From contig CM042017.1 in assembly GCA_023525715.1 (NCBI GenBank), forward strand, positions 80,222,857-80,286,856: DNA of 64,000 nt. The letters are read 5' to 3'. Below the pieces are notes generated by a model, which was not told where the DNA came from, ran no database searches, and saw only the letters and a list, made by a program, of their open reading frames with translations. Made by a program: the position numbers and the translations under genes. The stretch is from Cichorium intybus. Taxonomy: Eukaryota; Streptophyta; Magnoliopsida; Asterales; Asteraceae. This document shows positions 20,938 through 33,354 of this stretch, piece by piece; the stretch's first letter is position 1, and each line of letters opens with the position of its first letter.

Positions 20938-23120
20938 ATTGGTATCAAAGTCGTACCTTGAAGATCTAGCGATTATTTCAAGGGAGCGATCTCGATTTGA
21001 CAAGTTTTGAAGATTGTTTCAGTGTTTCAAAGATCGTTGGTGAGTCTCTCATTAATTTTTGGATTGATTTAATTTTTTTTGGTATTATTCATCATGTTCT
21101 TCTTGCTGTTCATTATTCATCATATTCCATTTATCTTTTGGTTAGATCTGGAAATAATTCTTAATGCCCTAATCTAAGGTTTTTAGATCTGAGTTTACGG
21201 ATTGAATCCATATTTTTAGTCGTTTATTGTTCATCATCCAAATTCATGATATGTTCTTTGTTTAATCGATTCACTTTTGTCATTATTACATTCATTTCAC
21301 CCTTTTTGAGTATTACATTGATCTCCTCCACTGTCACGTGCTAAATGTTCACTCCTATATATGTATTCAGATCTCAAATTGCTTTTCGTGTTCTATTCTT
21401 CAAATTTTTCCCAAATCATTCAGGATCTAATAGTGCTTTCTTTGTTGTGTTCTTCATCTCAATCATATTTACAAGTCGACTCCTCAACATTACTCTCAAT
21501 TATTATGTTCTAAATTCCTGGTTGAACATTAACAATCAGATATGAGATGAAGTGAAGCTTTCAGGATGAACTAAAATATGAACATGGATTCCAGAAGAAT
21601 ATATAACAATCGATATTTGACTGTTGATCGTTTGTTGCTATTATTAACCGATTGAATGGCTAGTTGTGGTTTTCTTGATGAGGATTTCTCAATGATAAAA
21701 ATGATATTATGGAAATGTTGATTCAAATGGACTAATCGGAAACAATAATTTAAAAAAACGTTATTACAAAACTTCATTACCTGGTTTAGTCGATGATGAT
21801 AGAATGAAATTTGTGGAAGAACTCACGATAATGTTTTTGACGCTGATTTTTGAGTCGTAATCCATTCAGATCTTGGTTTGGAAACCAATTCAATGAAAAC
21901 ATGTTTGTTGACCTTGACTGAATTCGGAGCATGTGTAATTTTTGCGGATACCTTCGGAAAGTCCAATTAAGCCTGTAAAAATGGAGAAATGGAATACGGC
22001 AAGCATGAACTGGATTTGGTGTATTTGGGTCTTGATTGGAGATGTTGAAATTCAATCGGACTGTAAATGAGAATCGGGTGGTTGTTTTCGATGGGTTGCC
22101 GGCATCGTCGGCTAAAAAAGGGAGCAGATGGTTAAGAGTATCATGCCTTCGGAACCAGGGTCGAGTGTGAAATCGGTAAAACAGAATATATTGAGAACGA
22201 ATGGAAGAAAGTGGATGAGTGAATCGGAACTGAATCACTAAATGATGGATCCAAAGGTTCAGATATCAATCAAAACGAAAAGGGTGAATCGCAAGCAATC
22301 ATAAAAAGAACCATTCTGAAGGTCTTCGGATCTGATGGAGATGAAAAGAGAAATCAGATGGATGGAATCAGAGTTGCAATCGGAACCTGGTGTTGGACTG
22401 AATCACATCGAGAGGAAAGTGATACGTGTGGTGAAGATGTCAGAAAAGTTGTTCCGGGTATAATTTTGAAGACGAAGTCCAGTTTGACTTTTTAGTCAAT
22501 CTTATACACCCATTCCTATTTCTCTTGGCTGGAGCAAACCACGACCAAACTCGGATCATTGAAGCCCAACACAATCAAGCCCATGTTTTAAACAAGAATC
22601 GGACCACATCCTAACAAATCCCAAAACCAAGTTGAACCCAACATCAAAAACACATCCGAACCCAATACAAAAAAAACCCATCCGAACCCAAAATTTTTAA
22701 TTAAAACTGAACTCCTATTTGTAAAATTTCGGACCCTAGTCTAAAAAAAATAAACCCCTACATTAAACATTTTATTGTGAACGGTGATCAAGAACGGATG
22801 AACAACAACACAAGAAAATTTTTGAACTTCATGATTTATATTTTTTCAATGCAACTTGCCAAATTTTTGGGCATTGACGAATACGCTCAAGTCGAGGAGG
22901 AGTTTTTATTGAATTTTCCCAGTTGAGCTCATTCTCATATTTAGTGGGTTATTTCACGATCATATTATTTGAAGACCGGTGACACGCTGAGGGGGAGTTT
23001 TCACATATATGAGGAGATCGGATTCGCCTCTACATCTCGTGTTGTCATCATCTTCGGTTCCGCTAGTGCCTATTTGCCATCTTGTGACACATCATCCATT
23101 CCGTCCTTTGAGAGGGAGAT
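20938..23120 (+). other. Interior of the TRIM-like element, non-coding
   Basis: Primer site at 20940-20950, then about 2.1 kb without credible frames. The largest frames (for example minus 22238-21786) show no domain. The purine-rich end at 23110-23120 is the likely plus-strand primer. Confidence 0.6.
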
Positions 23121-23412
23121 TGTTCGGGTTCAAAGGCCCTCATGGAATGATGCATGACAAGCTTGTACAGCCCACTGTAAAACTATGTATATTGGGCCTT
23201 GCCCTAATTTGGTGGCGTACCTATATAGTCTAGTTTTAGTCATTTATTATGTAGAGCTCACAATGTGAGGTGCTTGTATTATGCCCATTCCTAGTGATTA
23301 GAGCAATATTTTGTACATCTCACATATTTGATAATCAATCATTCGGCATCTTGGATATTTGTTTCGATCTTTACGTTATTATTATTTTGCACACGTCAAA
23401 TCCGACTTTACA
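23121..23412 (+). repeat. Right LTR of the TRIM-like element
   Basis: TGTTCGGGTTCAAAGGCC to CTTTACA. Direct repeat of 20641-20937, following a polypurine tract. Confidence 0.85.
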
Positions 23413-24529
23413 GTTGTGATAGAATTTCTGGATTTAAACATGTTATGATCTTAGGGTTTATGCTAGAGACATCATTTTTATGTTGCATGCTAGATAGAAA
23501 TCGAAAAAAATAGGTTTTCTGTGCCTCCTTGATACCTAGCGGCTAAGGTTACAACCCTGGCTTGCCTTGCAAGTTTGCTAACTTGCTTAGCTGCCTTATA
23601 TGCCTGTTGCCTTAATTTGATTATTCCAATATGATTTATTTATGTATAACTAATTGTTAAAATGGTATTAATTGAATTAATTGATAAATGAAATATTTTA
23701 AAGTGTTTATTTGATTAATTTTTAATTAATATTAATTGAATTAAGTAAATGAGATATTTTAAATTGTTTAAAATGCACTTATATATTTTAGAATTGTATC
23801 TATAAATATAAAAGAATTAATTAAAATAAAAACATTGGTCAAACCATGCTTAGGCTCACCCGCTATAAATCATGTATGTGGTTTGAAGGAAGGTTCTTTT
23901 GAACCTGAATGAGGTTGGTTATTAAGTGGCATTCATTGCCCACCACCTTCACCGCCCAACACCTTTTACCATGTGGAGTTATCGAAAATGTTTGATAGGA
24001 CAATGTTCTCCGAGTTAAAAGTATTAACGTAAAGTATTAAAATGAAAACCCGTTTTAATTATAAATACAATGTGAACCATGTGTTATCCATGAGAAATGC
24101 ACATTCTCTTTATGATCTACTTGTGGAGGTGTGTGGTTAACCGACACGCCAAATATGGTTATAGTTGAGGGTGATGTGACACTCACGATTCTCAAGTGTA
24201 TCTTGAGTCGGGCATCAGGTGGGTTCTGCAAGGTTATTTCACCATCTGGTTCATTATCTACGACATCCCTATCATGAATTTGAGATGAACACAAACGAGA
24301 TTAAAATGCCATTGAATGTAATCAATGAATCTCATAGACCTAGGAGTTTCATAGTGAATGAAACTAACAAAAAGTTTTTGTCTACCTTGATGACCATTGT
24401 GGTATGATTACGGCATCCTCTTCACATCACAATTGGGAAAAATCTTGGATCGTAGCCTTAGTAAATAAATTGGGTAACTATTTAAAGGATTAATACTCAA
24501 ACTAAACTAAAAACCTTTCTCTTATAGGT
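23413..24529 (+). other. Leader of the old copia element
   Basis: Non-coding. The part from about 24060 to 24529 resembles 42000-42511 in the younger copia element (shared phrases around GATTACGGCATCC and GCCTTA-TAAATAA). It ends in a pyrimidine-rich stretch, TTTCTCTTATAG, just before the gag region. One copy of the GTGTGTGGTTAACCG motif is at about 24129. Confidence 0.5.
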
Positions 24530-25090
24530 GTCAATTCGAAACACAGTCGTTTCTCCTACTCCTCCTCCTCCTCCTCCACTGCAATCCAGACCTAGTAAGA
24601 TCGATAGCCTGACGTTTGCTGACATGTCCTCCGAACTCGAGAATAGTTTCAAGAGTATCGAGGTACATGCAAGGCGGTAATGATTTTATATCGTTAAATC
24701 CCTTAGGCATATAAACTAGAAAAAGGAATGTCTGTTTCTAGGCATGTTCATAAGTTGAAATCGTACATATACAGATTGAATAATATTGGTATCCGTTTCC
24801 CGAAGGAGTTAGCCATGGATGTGGTGCTTAACTTGCTTCCAGGTTCATATCATGAGTTCATCATGAACTATGACAAGAATCATCTAGACATGACATTGAT
24901 TGAGCTGCATGGTTTGCTGAAAATTACCGAGGCTAGTTTAAAGCAACATCATAGCTCAGATTTCACCGCTCCTATCTTGGCCATTCATCTTGGTGATGCT
25001 AACAAGAAGAAAGTTTCTCATCCCAATGGAAAGGGAGAGGCTAAGGTTGGATAGTCTAACCAAGGCTTTAAGAGAAAAGCTAATTCTGAC
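24530..25090 (+). pseudogene. gag remnant of the old copia element
   Basis: After a Pro-rich start with a CTCCTC microsatellite, a 108-codon frame (24728-25054) shows the copia capsid core: His-Val-His-Lys-Leu-Lys near its start, then Phe-Pro-Lys-Glu-Leu-Ala and the Phe-Ile-Met-Asn-Tyr block. It parallels 5750-5900 of element 1 and 42950-43150 of the younger element. The N-terminal third is missing and no zinc knuckle is seen. Confidence 0.75.
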
Positions 25091-25564
25091 ATAGCACCCA
25101 CTAGTGACCTGAATGAGGCCATATTTTTTTTACTGCCACCTGAAGGGACATTGGACACATCAGGTATATCTAAACTCCATAGTATATCAACTTCTCGTTC
25201 TTTAACCCTTGAAGCACGATGTGTTCATCACATCTATGCTGCATGTAGGGACTAAGTGAAAGTAAGAAGTTGAAGCATAGAGCTTGATCTGATAATGAAA
25301 TACAGAAGCATTGTTGTTGTTACAAGGATCGAAGATTATAGCCCATGTTATTTAGTGGTGTTTGGTTAGATTAAAATTTTTAGTACTCGCCAGAAATGGC
25401 ACAAAACATTATTTCGTATCACGCCATTGTATTAAGGATATTTTATGATTTTCCTTCTGATAATAAAATGGTGATTTTCTTATATAAACATAATGGTTTA
25501 TTTAAAAAACATATCCTTACAATGGCTTATATGAATATGTTAAGTAGTAACAATAATCTTGAAT

Positions 25565-26071
25565 GTTGATTCATCCAAAAGGTGTGTTGGATAAATCATG
25601 TTTGTGGCATTCTCGCCTTGTCCATTAAAACATAATTGCACCACCAAGCTCCAAGTGGACATGACTTGGAATCATTTGACTTAGAGTCTAATGATGTATG
25701 CGAATCTTTCTTACTTGAAAGATTACAAGAATGCCATTCACAAGAAACTCAGAAAGAGGCAAAGGATTTGTTGGAACTAATCCACATAGATGTTTGTGGA
25801 CCGTTCAAATCTGCCACAACACATGATCAGCGATACTTCTTTATGTTTACTGATGATTTCCGTAAATATCGATATGTTTATTTGATTAAACATAAGAAAG
25901 AAACTTTGAAGTGATCAAATGGTTTCAAAACGAAGTAGAGAATAAATTGGGCTAAAGTATCTGAATGATGTATTCTGCAAACATCTTGGGAACTATAAAA
26001 ATGGTTTCACAGTTGTCTCCTCCCAGAACACCGTTGCAAAGTAGTGTGTCTGAAAGGAGAAATCGAACATT
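25565..26071 (+). pseudogene. Integrase remnant of the old copia element (5' part)
   Basis: Leu-Trp-His-Ser-Arg-Leu-type zinc block near 25605 (now degraded), then a frame at 25636-25914 with Leu-Ile-His-Ile-Asp-Val-Cys-Gly-Pro-Phe, the first catalytic Asp region, and Phe-Thr-Asp-Asp-Phe. The end, Ser-Glu-Arg-Arg-Asn-Arg-Thr-Leu (about 26049-26072), is cut by the insertion at 26077. The same reading continues at 29436 (Asn-Val-Arg-Ser-Met-Met), which proves that the flanks were once joined. Confidence 0.8.
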
Positions 26072-26076
26072 GTTTG

Positions 26077-26777
26077 TGTTGGATATATATCCAGGTCATC
26101 ACCTGTGGTGATGTTTTGAATAATAGCATTGTCCTATTTGGGTTGCCCTTACGACCCAGTAAAAACAATCAGTAGCAGAAATAAAGAGGATTGATCAGTT
26201 TATTAATTAATTGAGAAATTAATTAATCAGAAATTGGATCAAGAATTAATTTATAAATTAATTGATAAATTAATTTATGAGAATTATTTAAAGGGTTGTA
26301 TTGTAATTACTTAATAGTTTAATTAGTAGAAAAAGTCCAGGGGGTGCGGCCGCCAAAAGGCTCCAAAGTTTGGAACCCTAGGGAGCCTTGCACTATAAAT
26401 AAAGGCCTTGGGGTAACACCTAAGGGCATCCAAAACCCCTAAGAGGTGCCGCCACCTCCTAGAGACCCTCCCCTCTCCCTCTTTGTCGATTTCCTCTAAC
26501 ACTACAAGGGTTTCTGGATCGATTTCCACAAGGCTTGGAAGTTTCTGTTTGCTTGTTCTTCTGGTATCCTTGGGTGTGAATAATTAGAGGGATTATGGTT
26601 TGGATCCTGGACATCCAACCATAAGGTATGAATCGATTTCCTGGTTTTGTTGGTGCAACTGTTATGAACGTATGATCTTGTTATGAATATGTTATGATCT
26701 TGCTAAGTTATTTGGGATTTACTCTGTTTATCTTCTGCTGCTTGTATGATTAATGTTAATCTATAAAAATCCCAACA
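26077..26777 (+). repeat. Left LTR of element A
   Basis: TGTTGGATATATATCC to CCCAACA with a TATAAAT box at about 26394. Contains about 50 bp (near 26465-26515) that the right LTR lacks. Confidence 0.9.
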
Positions 26778-28793
26778 GTGGTATCAGAGCCATTGTTCAT
26801 AGGATGCATGCACATTAGATCAAAAACTTGAATGTGGTTTGTTTTTGCAGGTTGAATTTTCAATTTCCATAGGTTTTTGCTAGAAAATAATGAAAATTGC
26901 ATGTTATGAATTTTTCCTAATTTGTGCCTCTAGAAACATGTTCATCGAGATTTTTGAGGGTTTAGGAACCCTCCATAGGATTTGGCGGTCAGGGTTTCAC
27001 AAGCCCTTGCTTGCCTTGCAAGTTTCCTAACTTGCATAATGCGAAAGAGTCCAATAGTTATGTCAAAACTAGTGGGAGTATCATTGTAATTTGCATGTCA
27101 ATGTATGTCGGTTAGATACTATTTCTAGGAAACATCTCTTATTGTTACAAAGTGTAATGACTTGGCGTTAATAGATGATTCGCTATAAAAGATCTAAAGG
27201 AGATACAACGTACTCGCATGGTACAAGCATCTATCAGATAGATGAAATCGTCAGTAAAGACTTGGCCTATATAAGTATAATCTTGATAAGTTTCAAGATG
27301 CATGACTTCAAGAAAAGAGTTTCTAAAAGTTATAACAAAGGATTAATGGGTAATCCTCAGATTCTAAAAGAGTATAGAATGAAGTAAGTCGAATCCCATG
27401 AGCTTCTGCTATTGGATCTATCATAAGTGTCATGGACTTATCATGATAACTTGGATGCTTGGAGCATTATAAGTTAGACTAGGGACACAACCTAGGTGAG
27501 GTCACTAAAAGGATTGTTTAAATGAAATCATAAAGTTTTGGGGTGAACATTATAATAATTTGAAAATGGTTTCAAATATGAAATTATTAGCATCAATGGA
27601 TGGTACCAAGGACTTCATGGTTGAAGAGTTTCATCGGTATCTTAATGGTTGTCCCCAACATCATGAACACCTTGAAGTCTTCTAGACACCAGTGGTGCAA
27701 TCATCTAGACTAAAGAGCCTGAGAACCATGAGAAGTCACAAAGAGAGTTAGGAGAGAAAAGTAAGATGACATATTGAGATATCATCATAAGAGTGTCCAA
27801 TTGGATTATCTGTAATGATGTGTATCATAGACGAAATGAAGGTCATTTTGGATACATAGATGAAAAAATGAAGGTCATTTTGGGTATATAGACAAATAAA
27901 ATCTTAATTATAAGTTTAAAAGAAACCAAGAAACATATAACAATATTCGAACAGATCTAATTTGATGATTATCTCGTAGAGACTTGGAAATAAGTAAGAG
28001 TGGCTACCTGTCAGATTATTCCAACACTGTCTTTCACTTTAGCATGTTTGGAACCAGCTTCCTAAGTAAATTAACTTACTCAAAGTTCCACAGTCGGTCG
28101 TACTCTTGGAAGCAAGTAGTGATTCAAGATTGTCATGAGTGTTAGTAGATTGGACATGGCATAGTGATTGCGACTAACACCCATGAGTACTTGGTAGAGA
28201 TTCAAGTATTGGAACAACCCACACCTAAGGATTACTTCATGGATATAGTCACAAGTAATATAGGATGATAATGTATTTTATTCTTCAGACCGAGATACAT
28301 GAGGGATTTGTACTATGATTCTATCATACCTCGGCTTTCTCAAACACTGTTCGTAACCGGTAGTTATAAAGGGAATGTTCGTGTATGATATGATGAAATA
28401 AGCAGAGACTATGTAGTGAAAGCCTATCTGTTCTTTATGCCCTAACTAGGAGAAGCGATATCCGTGGGCCCCTCGATGATTTGATGTTGACACCAAAATG
28501 CTCGGCCGGGCTCTGACTAGATCAGTGTGTTCGATTCAGTAGTTTGATTTGGTCATCATAAATCTCTATCGGGAAACAGAATTTTGAACTTCTGGGATTG
28601 ACCCTTATCCATGTCCCAAGTTCATAAATGGAAATCTTGTAGAACAGAAGAATAATTGATCTCTTATCTAGGATTCGTTTCGTGATCATAGTTTGATTAG
28701 AGTTCGTCAATTGCATTAGATGTTACACTCTCTATGTATTATCTGAAAGTATCAGACCACACTGAAAGTTGACGACATGTCCAAGTGAAAGAC
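26778..28793 (+). pseudogene. Interior of element A: pol remnants
   Basis: Primer site, short leader, then a jump to the 3' part of pol. A frame at 27175-27387 corresponds to the RNase-H-proximal connection of copia (Tyr-x-Asp at the end of a Met-His-Asp-Phe-Lys-Lys block). Around 27385 a phrase parallels the Ala-Ser-Ala-Ile-Gly-Ser block of other copies. All frames are short. The stretch 27100-28790 resembles 45400-47160 of element B, so both derive from one already pol-deficient ancestor. Confidence 0.65.
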
Positions 28794-29430
28794 TGTTGGA
28801 TATATGTCCTGGTCATCAACTATGGTGATGTTTCTAATAATAGCAGTGTCCTATTTGGGTTGCCCTCATGGCACATTAAAAACAATCAGTAGCAGAAATA
28901 AAGAGGATTGATCAGTTTATTAATTAATTGAGAAATTAATTAATCGGAAACTGGATCAAGAATTAATTTATAAATTAATTGGTAAATTAATTTATGAGAA
29001 TTAATTAAAGGGTTGGATTGTAATTAATTAATAGTTTAATTAATAGAACAAGTCCAGGGGTGCGGCCGCCAAAAAGGCTCCAAAGTTTGGAACCCTAGGG
29101 AGCATTGCACTATAAATAAAGGCCTTGGGGTAACACCTAAAGGCATCCAAAACCCCTAAGAGGTGCCGCCACCTCCTAGAGCCGCTGGTTCGATTTCCAC
29201 AAGGCTTGGAAGTTTATGTCTGCTTGTTCTTCTGGTGTCCTTGGGTGTGAATCAATAGAGGGATTCTGGTTTGGATCCTGAACATCCAACCACAAGGTAT
29301 GAATCAATTTCGTGGTTTTGTTGGTGCAACAGTTATGAACATGCTATGATCTTGCTCAGTTATTTGGGATTTAATATGTTTTATCTTCTACTTCTTTTAT
29401 GATTAATTTTAATCTATAAAAACCCCAACA
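28794..29430 (+). repeat. Right LTR of element A
   Basis: Direct repeat of 26077-26777 with scattered substitutions and a deletion of about 50 bp after GCCGCCACCTCCTAGAG. Confidence 0.9.
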
Positions 29431-31341
29431 GTTTGAAAATGTTAGATCCATGATGTGTCGAGCTACACTTCCAAATTAGTCTCGAAGGGTTATACCATAG
29501 AAACAGAAACATGCATCTTAAACCTCATACAAACTAAGTAGGTTTCATAGACACCATCTGAAATGTGAACTAGGGTTCATCCCCAGCTATCACATAAATA
29601 ATATAGGGTTATTAAGTCTTCATCACGAAGCTCATGGCAAGGTTTAACCTAGAGAGAAACTGTCATTTCATTGGTTACCCCGCAAGTACTTTGGATACTT
29701 GTTTTACGAGCCTTCTAAGAACAAAGTGTTTGTGGCTCGAAGGAGAGTCATCCTTGTGAAAGAGCTCATATCCAAAGAAGCCAGTAGGAGTAAGATTGGT
29801 ATTGAAGAGCTTCAAGGATAAACCAATGAAAGAACCTTTAGTTAACACTAGCACTCAACTAGAGGATGAGATTCCTGTTGAGGAAACTTACAGATTTCCA
29901 CATCCTCTTTGCAATTTCAGTAGAGTTATTCACTCTCATGAGTATTATGGTCTCATAGAATGACACACTGATTAGTGGTAAAAACAATAATTGGTGAGGA
30001 TGAGTTATACAATTACATGGAAGCATTGGTGAGCCCAGTTGCTGCCAAATGATAGAGGATAGAGAACACGAGATTCACTCCATGTTTTGATTGAATAGAT
30101 CTTACACCTAGCCTGAATACCAGTGGGAGTAATTGGATCTTCAAAAGAAGAACAACATGGATGTGAATGTACACACATTCAAAGAAAGATTGGTTGAGCA
30201 GGGCAATACTCAAACTCAAGAAATTGATTCTGAGAAAAGCACTCTCATCAGTAACTGAGAAAGAATATATTGGGATATTGTTTGCAACATCTGCACATTG
30301 TGAGACATGGCAAAGTGGATGTTATAACCGCTTTCCTTAGATAAAAATAAAAGGGGTTGTGTATGGCACAATCGTAGGGTTTTAAACATGCCAAATATCC
30401 AAATAGAATGTACAAAGCTTGAAAGATTCATCTGTGGAATCAATCAAGCACCTCGCAGCTAGAATCTTTGCAGTCATAAAATGCCAAAAAGATCTGGATT
30501 TTCATGAGGCATAGATAACTCATGTGATTATGTCAAAGCTAGTGGGAGTCCTATTGTAATTTACATAGTGATGTATGTCAATGTCATGTTGCTTATAGGA
30601 AATGATTTTCCAATGTTTCAAAGGGTAACGACTTAGCTATGGAAATGTTTCGCTATGAAGAATCTAGGAGACACAATACATATACATGGAATAAGAATCT
30701 ATGGAAATATATGCAAACCGTCTGAAAAGGACTTAGCCACAGTACATGTTTGAGTATCATCTTAAAGATATTCGAGATGCATGACTCTAAGGACAGGTTT
30801 CCGCCCATGTCATAAAATTGATTGGAGAATCAATGACCTGGTATTACAACTGGACAGAATGAATCGAGTCCCACATGCTTCTGCTATAGGATCGATCATG
30901 TATGCCATGACAGCTACTTGACCTAATATCCCGTATGCTTGGAGCATAGTGAGTTGATTTCAGGACAACCCTGGCAAAAGTCCTTGGACAGCAGTAAATG
31001 ACATTCTTAGAGTATATTAGGATAACAAGAAATGTGTTATTGGTTTATGGAGGAAAGGGAAGAGCTAAGAGTAACTGGTCATAGTGATGCCAGAAATAAC
31101 TCTTGCTCACAATCAGGATAGTTGTTCCTATTAAAAGAGGAGTAATAACATGGAAATGTTCAAAGTTGAAACAAGTCCTAGTATATAGCAGCTAGTGATG
31201 TTGTGTAGGAGACTACATGGTTGTAGGATTTCATTGGTAACATTGGTGTTGTCATCAACGTCAATGAACTCCTTAAAATATTTTTACCAAGCGTGCAGTC
31301 ACCTTGACTGAGGAACCCAAGGACCATGAGAAGTTAGGGAA
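29431..31341 (+). pseudogene. Integrase end, RT and RNase H remnants of the old copia element
   Basis: Continues the integrase reading (29436 on). It then shows a degraded His-Phe-Ile-Gly-Tyr-Pro block (about 29670), a Val-Gly-Val-Ile-Gly-Ser-Ser-Lys RT block (about 30125), a His-Ala-Ser-Ala-Ile-Gly-Ser-Ile-Met-Tyr-Ala-Met block (about 30872) and an RNase H Ser-Asp-Ala phrase (about 31080). No frame longer than about 85 codons is credible. It ends where the gypsy LTR begins at 31342. Confidence 0.7.
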
Positions 31342-31978
31342 TGTAACGCCCAGTTTCAACATAGAGTATACCAAAAAAAAATTCCGTATTTATAACATAA
31401 ATGATATAATTGGATACTCGTGTGCTCTAGAAACTACAAGACGTTATCACCGAGAATCGTCCCACGATCCGATCTGGGCGCTACAACTGCTAACCTGCAC
31501 ACAACACAACACACACACATGTAAGCTACAAAGTTTAGTGAGCAACAATAGAAAAACATGAATAACTTATTTACAATGTAATACACCACCCAACTCGTGG
31601 GGTGTAGTTATTCCCTGCAACAACTTATATGTACTTATTATAAGCATATTCATTATCAATAACTACAAGTACTCATTATGTAGTAACACAGGTATCTCCC
31701 GATACCTAAGATACTAAATAAACATGCATGGCGTATTACAAGTGTCACAAGTATACACCAAACTAACAACACTACCCCAATTATAGTATGAGCACAAGGA
31801 CTTTATATATATCTTCCAACATGGAATCCTCCACTCTACGACCTTTTTGATCGTAAGCCACAAGGACTTTATATATATCTTCTCCTCAACCTCTATAGTT
31901 TTGAGTCACTACGACTCATCACTACTCTAATTGTAGTATGAGCACAAAAGCTCTAACGACATATGTTGGGCAACTAAG
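31342..31978 (-). repeat. Left gypsy LTR, first part
   Basis: Parallels 52406-53040 base for base with moderate divergence (TGTAACGCCCAGTTTCA, then a GTTATCACCGAGAATCG block). It stops at the CTAAG duplication where copia element B begins. The preceding bases GGGAA (31337-31341) would be the target duplication; the other copy lies outside the window. Confidence 0.9.
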
Positions 31979-32745
31979 TGTTGGATTAGGTGTCTAAGCC
32001 ATGACTTTACAACTATATTTATCTTGTTAATTGAAGCAAAGTCCATTTGGGTTGCCCTCATAGCTGGAGGTCAGGATAGAGTTCAGTAGAGTAAAAGGTT
32101 GATTTATTAATTGTGTAATAAATCAATAGAATTAATTAAATGGTTTATTAATATATTTAAGTGTTAATATATTAATTAGAAACTATAATAATTAATTGAG
32201 ATTTAATCTAGAATTAATTGGATTTAATTTAGTGATTAAATTAATTAATTAAAAGTGTGAGGACTAGTTTGTATTTATTCAATAGTTGAATAACTGGCAA
32301 ACAGAAGTCTAGGGGCCAAAAGTGGTGCCACCCTTGGAGGCTTCTCTAGGGTTGGCGAAAACCCTAATTAGGGTTTAGGGATCTGGTCCAAGTGGTCAAC
32401 AGGCTTGCCCACTTGGAGGCTCCTTAGAGTTTCAGGTGTAACCCTAGGAGGCTATAAAAGGAACCCTCTGGCTCCCCATTATTCACGCCAACTTCAACCA
32501 AGATTACTCTGCTGGACTGTCTTCTCCATTGCTGTGGGTATGACTTGCATTTGAGGCAGGATACTTTTGCTGCTAGCTTCAAGAACAAGATTCAAAGGTT
32601 GGTTCTTCTGATTTTAACTTTAGAAATAATTGTTGGCCTTTAGGTTTTAGTTTATTATCTTCATAGAAGAAAACATAGATCTTTCTAGGGTTGCATGTGA
32701 ACCATAAGATTTATTTGTGTTCATTGTTTGCTAGAAAACCCTTCA
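31979..32745 (+). repeat. Left LTR of element B
   Basis: TGTTGGATTAGGTGTC to ACCCTTCA, with a TATAAAAG box at 32453. It differs from the right LTR at 32036, 32097 and three further sites in the second half. Confidence 0.97.
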
Positions 32746-33354
32746 GTGGTATCAGAGCTTAGGCTGTTTTCTTGTGAATTGATATAAACTGCTTGGATGA
32801 TTATTGCCTTGAGTGTTTTTGCCAAAAACCCTCTTGGAATAGCCTCAATTTCGTGGCCTAGGCTAGGGTTTCCTAACCCTAGCCGCCACCCCTTATTCCC
32901 CCCTTTATTTGCTTGATTTACTTGCCTTGATTAGGATTGTTATTTATGGTAATTGCTGATTAATTAAATAACTAGAATCCTTTATCTATATAAGGTAAAT
33001 CTCGAAATCTAGGGACAAATATAGGTAATTAATTTGATTAATTTTGTGATGCCTATATTAGATTTAATTAATTTAATTAATTGTTAATTAAAAGATAAAT
33101 TAAATCAGCTTAAAGATTTAATTGAAATTTTCGAAAAATATATATAAATTCACGAAAATTCTTAGAAAATTAAATCTAAAATATTTTAATGAGATTAAAA
33201 TATATCTTATATATTTATGATTAAAAGTTAATTATTTATATATAAGAATATTGGTTAGTCTTACCGCAAGTAGGCCTCATTCACAAAACTGTCCTATAAA
33301 GAGGGTATAAGGCGACTGACTATAAAATGTTAGTCTAATGGGTATCTACTCTTA
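32746..33354 (+). other. Primer site and first part of the leader of element B
   Basis: TGGTATCAGAGC at 32747-32758 follows the LTR directly, the standard start site for minus-strand synthesis from tRNA-Met. The remaining AT-rich leader has no coding frame. It ends at the TTA target duplication (33352-33354) of the CACTA element and resumes at 41877. Confidence 0.85.

Larger units (their letters stand above)
20641..23412 (+). mobile_element. Small non-autonomous LTR element (TRIM/LARD-like, 2.77 kb)
   Basis: LTRs of 297 and 292 bp (20641-20937, 23121-23412) begin TGTT and end TTTACA. A primer site, TGGTATCAAAG (20940-20950), follows the left LTR, and a purine tract, GAGAGGGAGAT, precedes the right one. 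The flanks are GTTAT (20636-20640) and GTTGT (23413-23417), a 5 bp duplication with one change. The 2.2 kb interior has no gag or pol; a GAGGGGGAGTTTTC phrase before the right LTR suggests origin from a copia element by deletion. It must have moved with proteins made elsewhere. Confidence 0.85.
26077..29430 (+). mobile_element. Non-autonomous copia element A (3.35 kb, target duplication GTTTG)
   Basis: LTRs at 26077-26777 (701 bp) and 28794-29430 (637 bp) start TGTTGGATAT and end CCCCAACA or TCCCAACA. A perfect tRNA-Met primer site, TGGTATCAGAGC (26779-26790), follows the left LTR, and CCAAGTGAAAGAC precedes the right. GTTTG flanks both ends (26072-26076, 29431-29435). The 2 kb interior holds only scrambled RT/RNase H remnants, so it needed proteins in trans. 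Interior and LTR style match the larger element B at 31979-47933. Confidence 0.95.
20434..31341 (+). mobile_element. Old degenerate Angela-like copia element, host of two insertions
   Basis: The parts 20434-20640, 23413-26076 and 29431-31341 belong to one plus-strand copia copy: a primer-site remnant (TGGTAGCAGAGTC near 20541), leader, gag, integrase, RT and RNase H remnants. It was split by the elements at 20641-23412 and 26077-29430, each of which can be excised conceptually at its short target duplication to give continuous host sequence. It is cut at the left by element 2 and at the right by the gypsy LTR at 31342. Stops are so frequent that it is clearly the oldest layer. Confidence 0.7.

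Noticed and set aside
21786..22238. Minus-strand 150-codon frame in the TRIM-like element
   Set aside because: No domain, unusual composition, and the element is otherwise non-coding.
28522..30443. Minus-strand frames around element A and the old copia
   Set aside because: No domain and antisense to recognised pol remnants.
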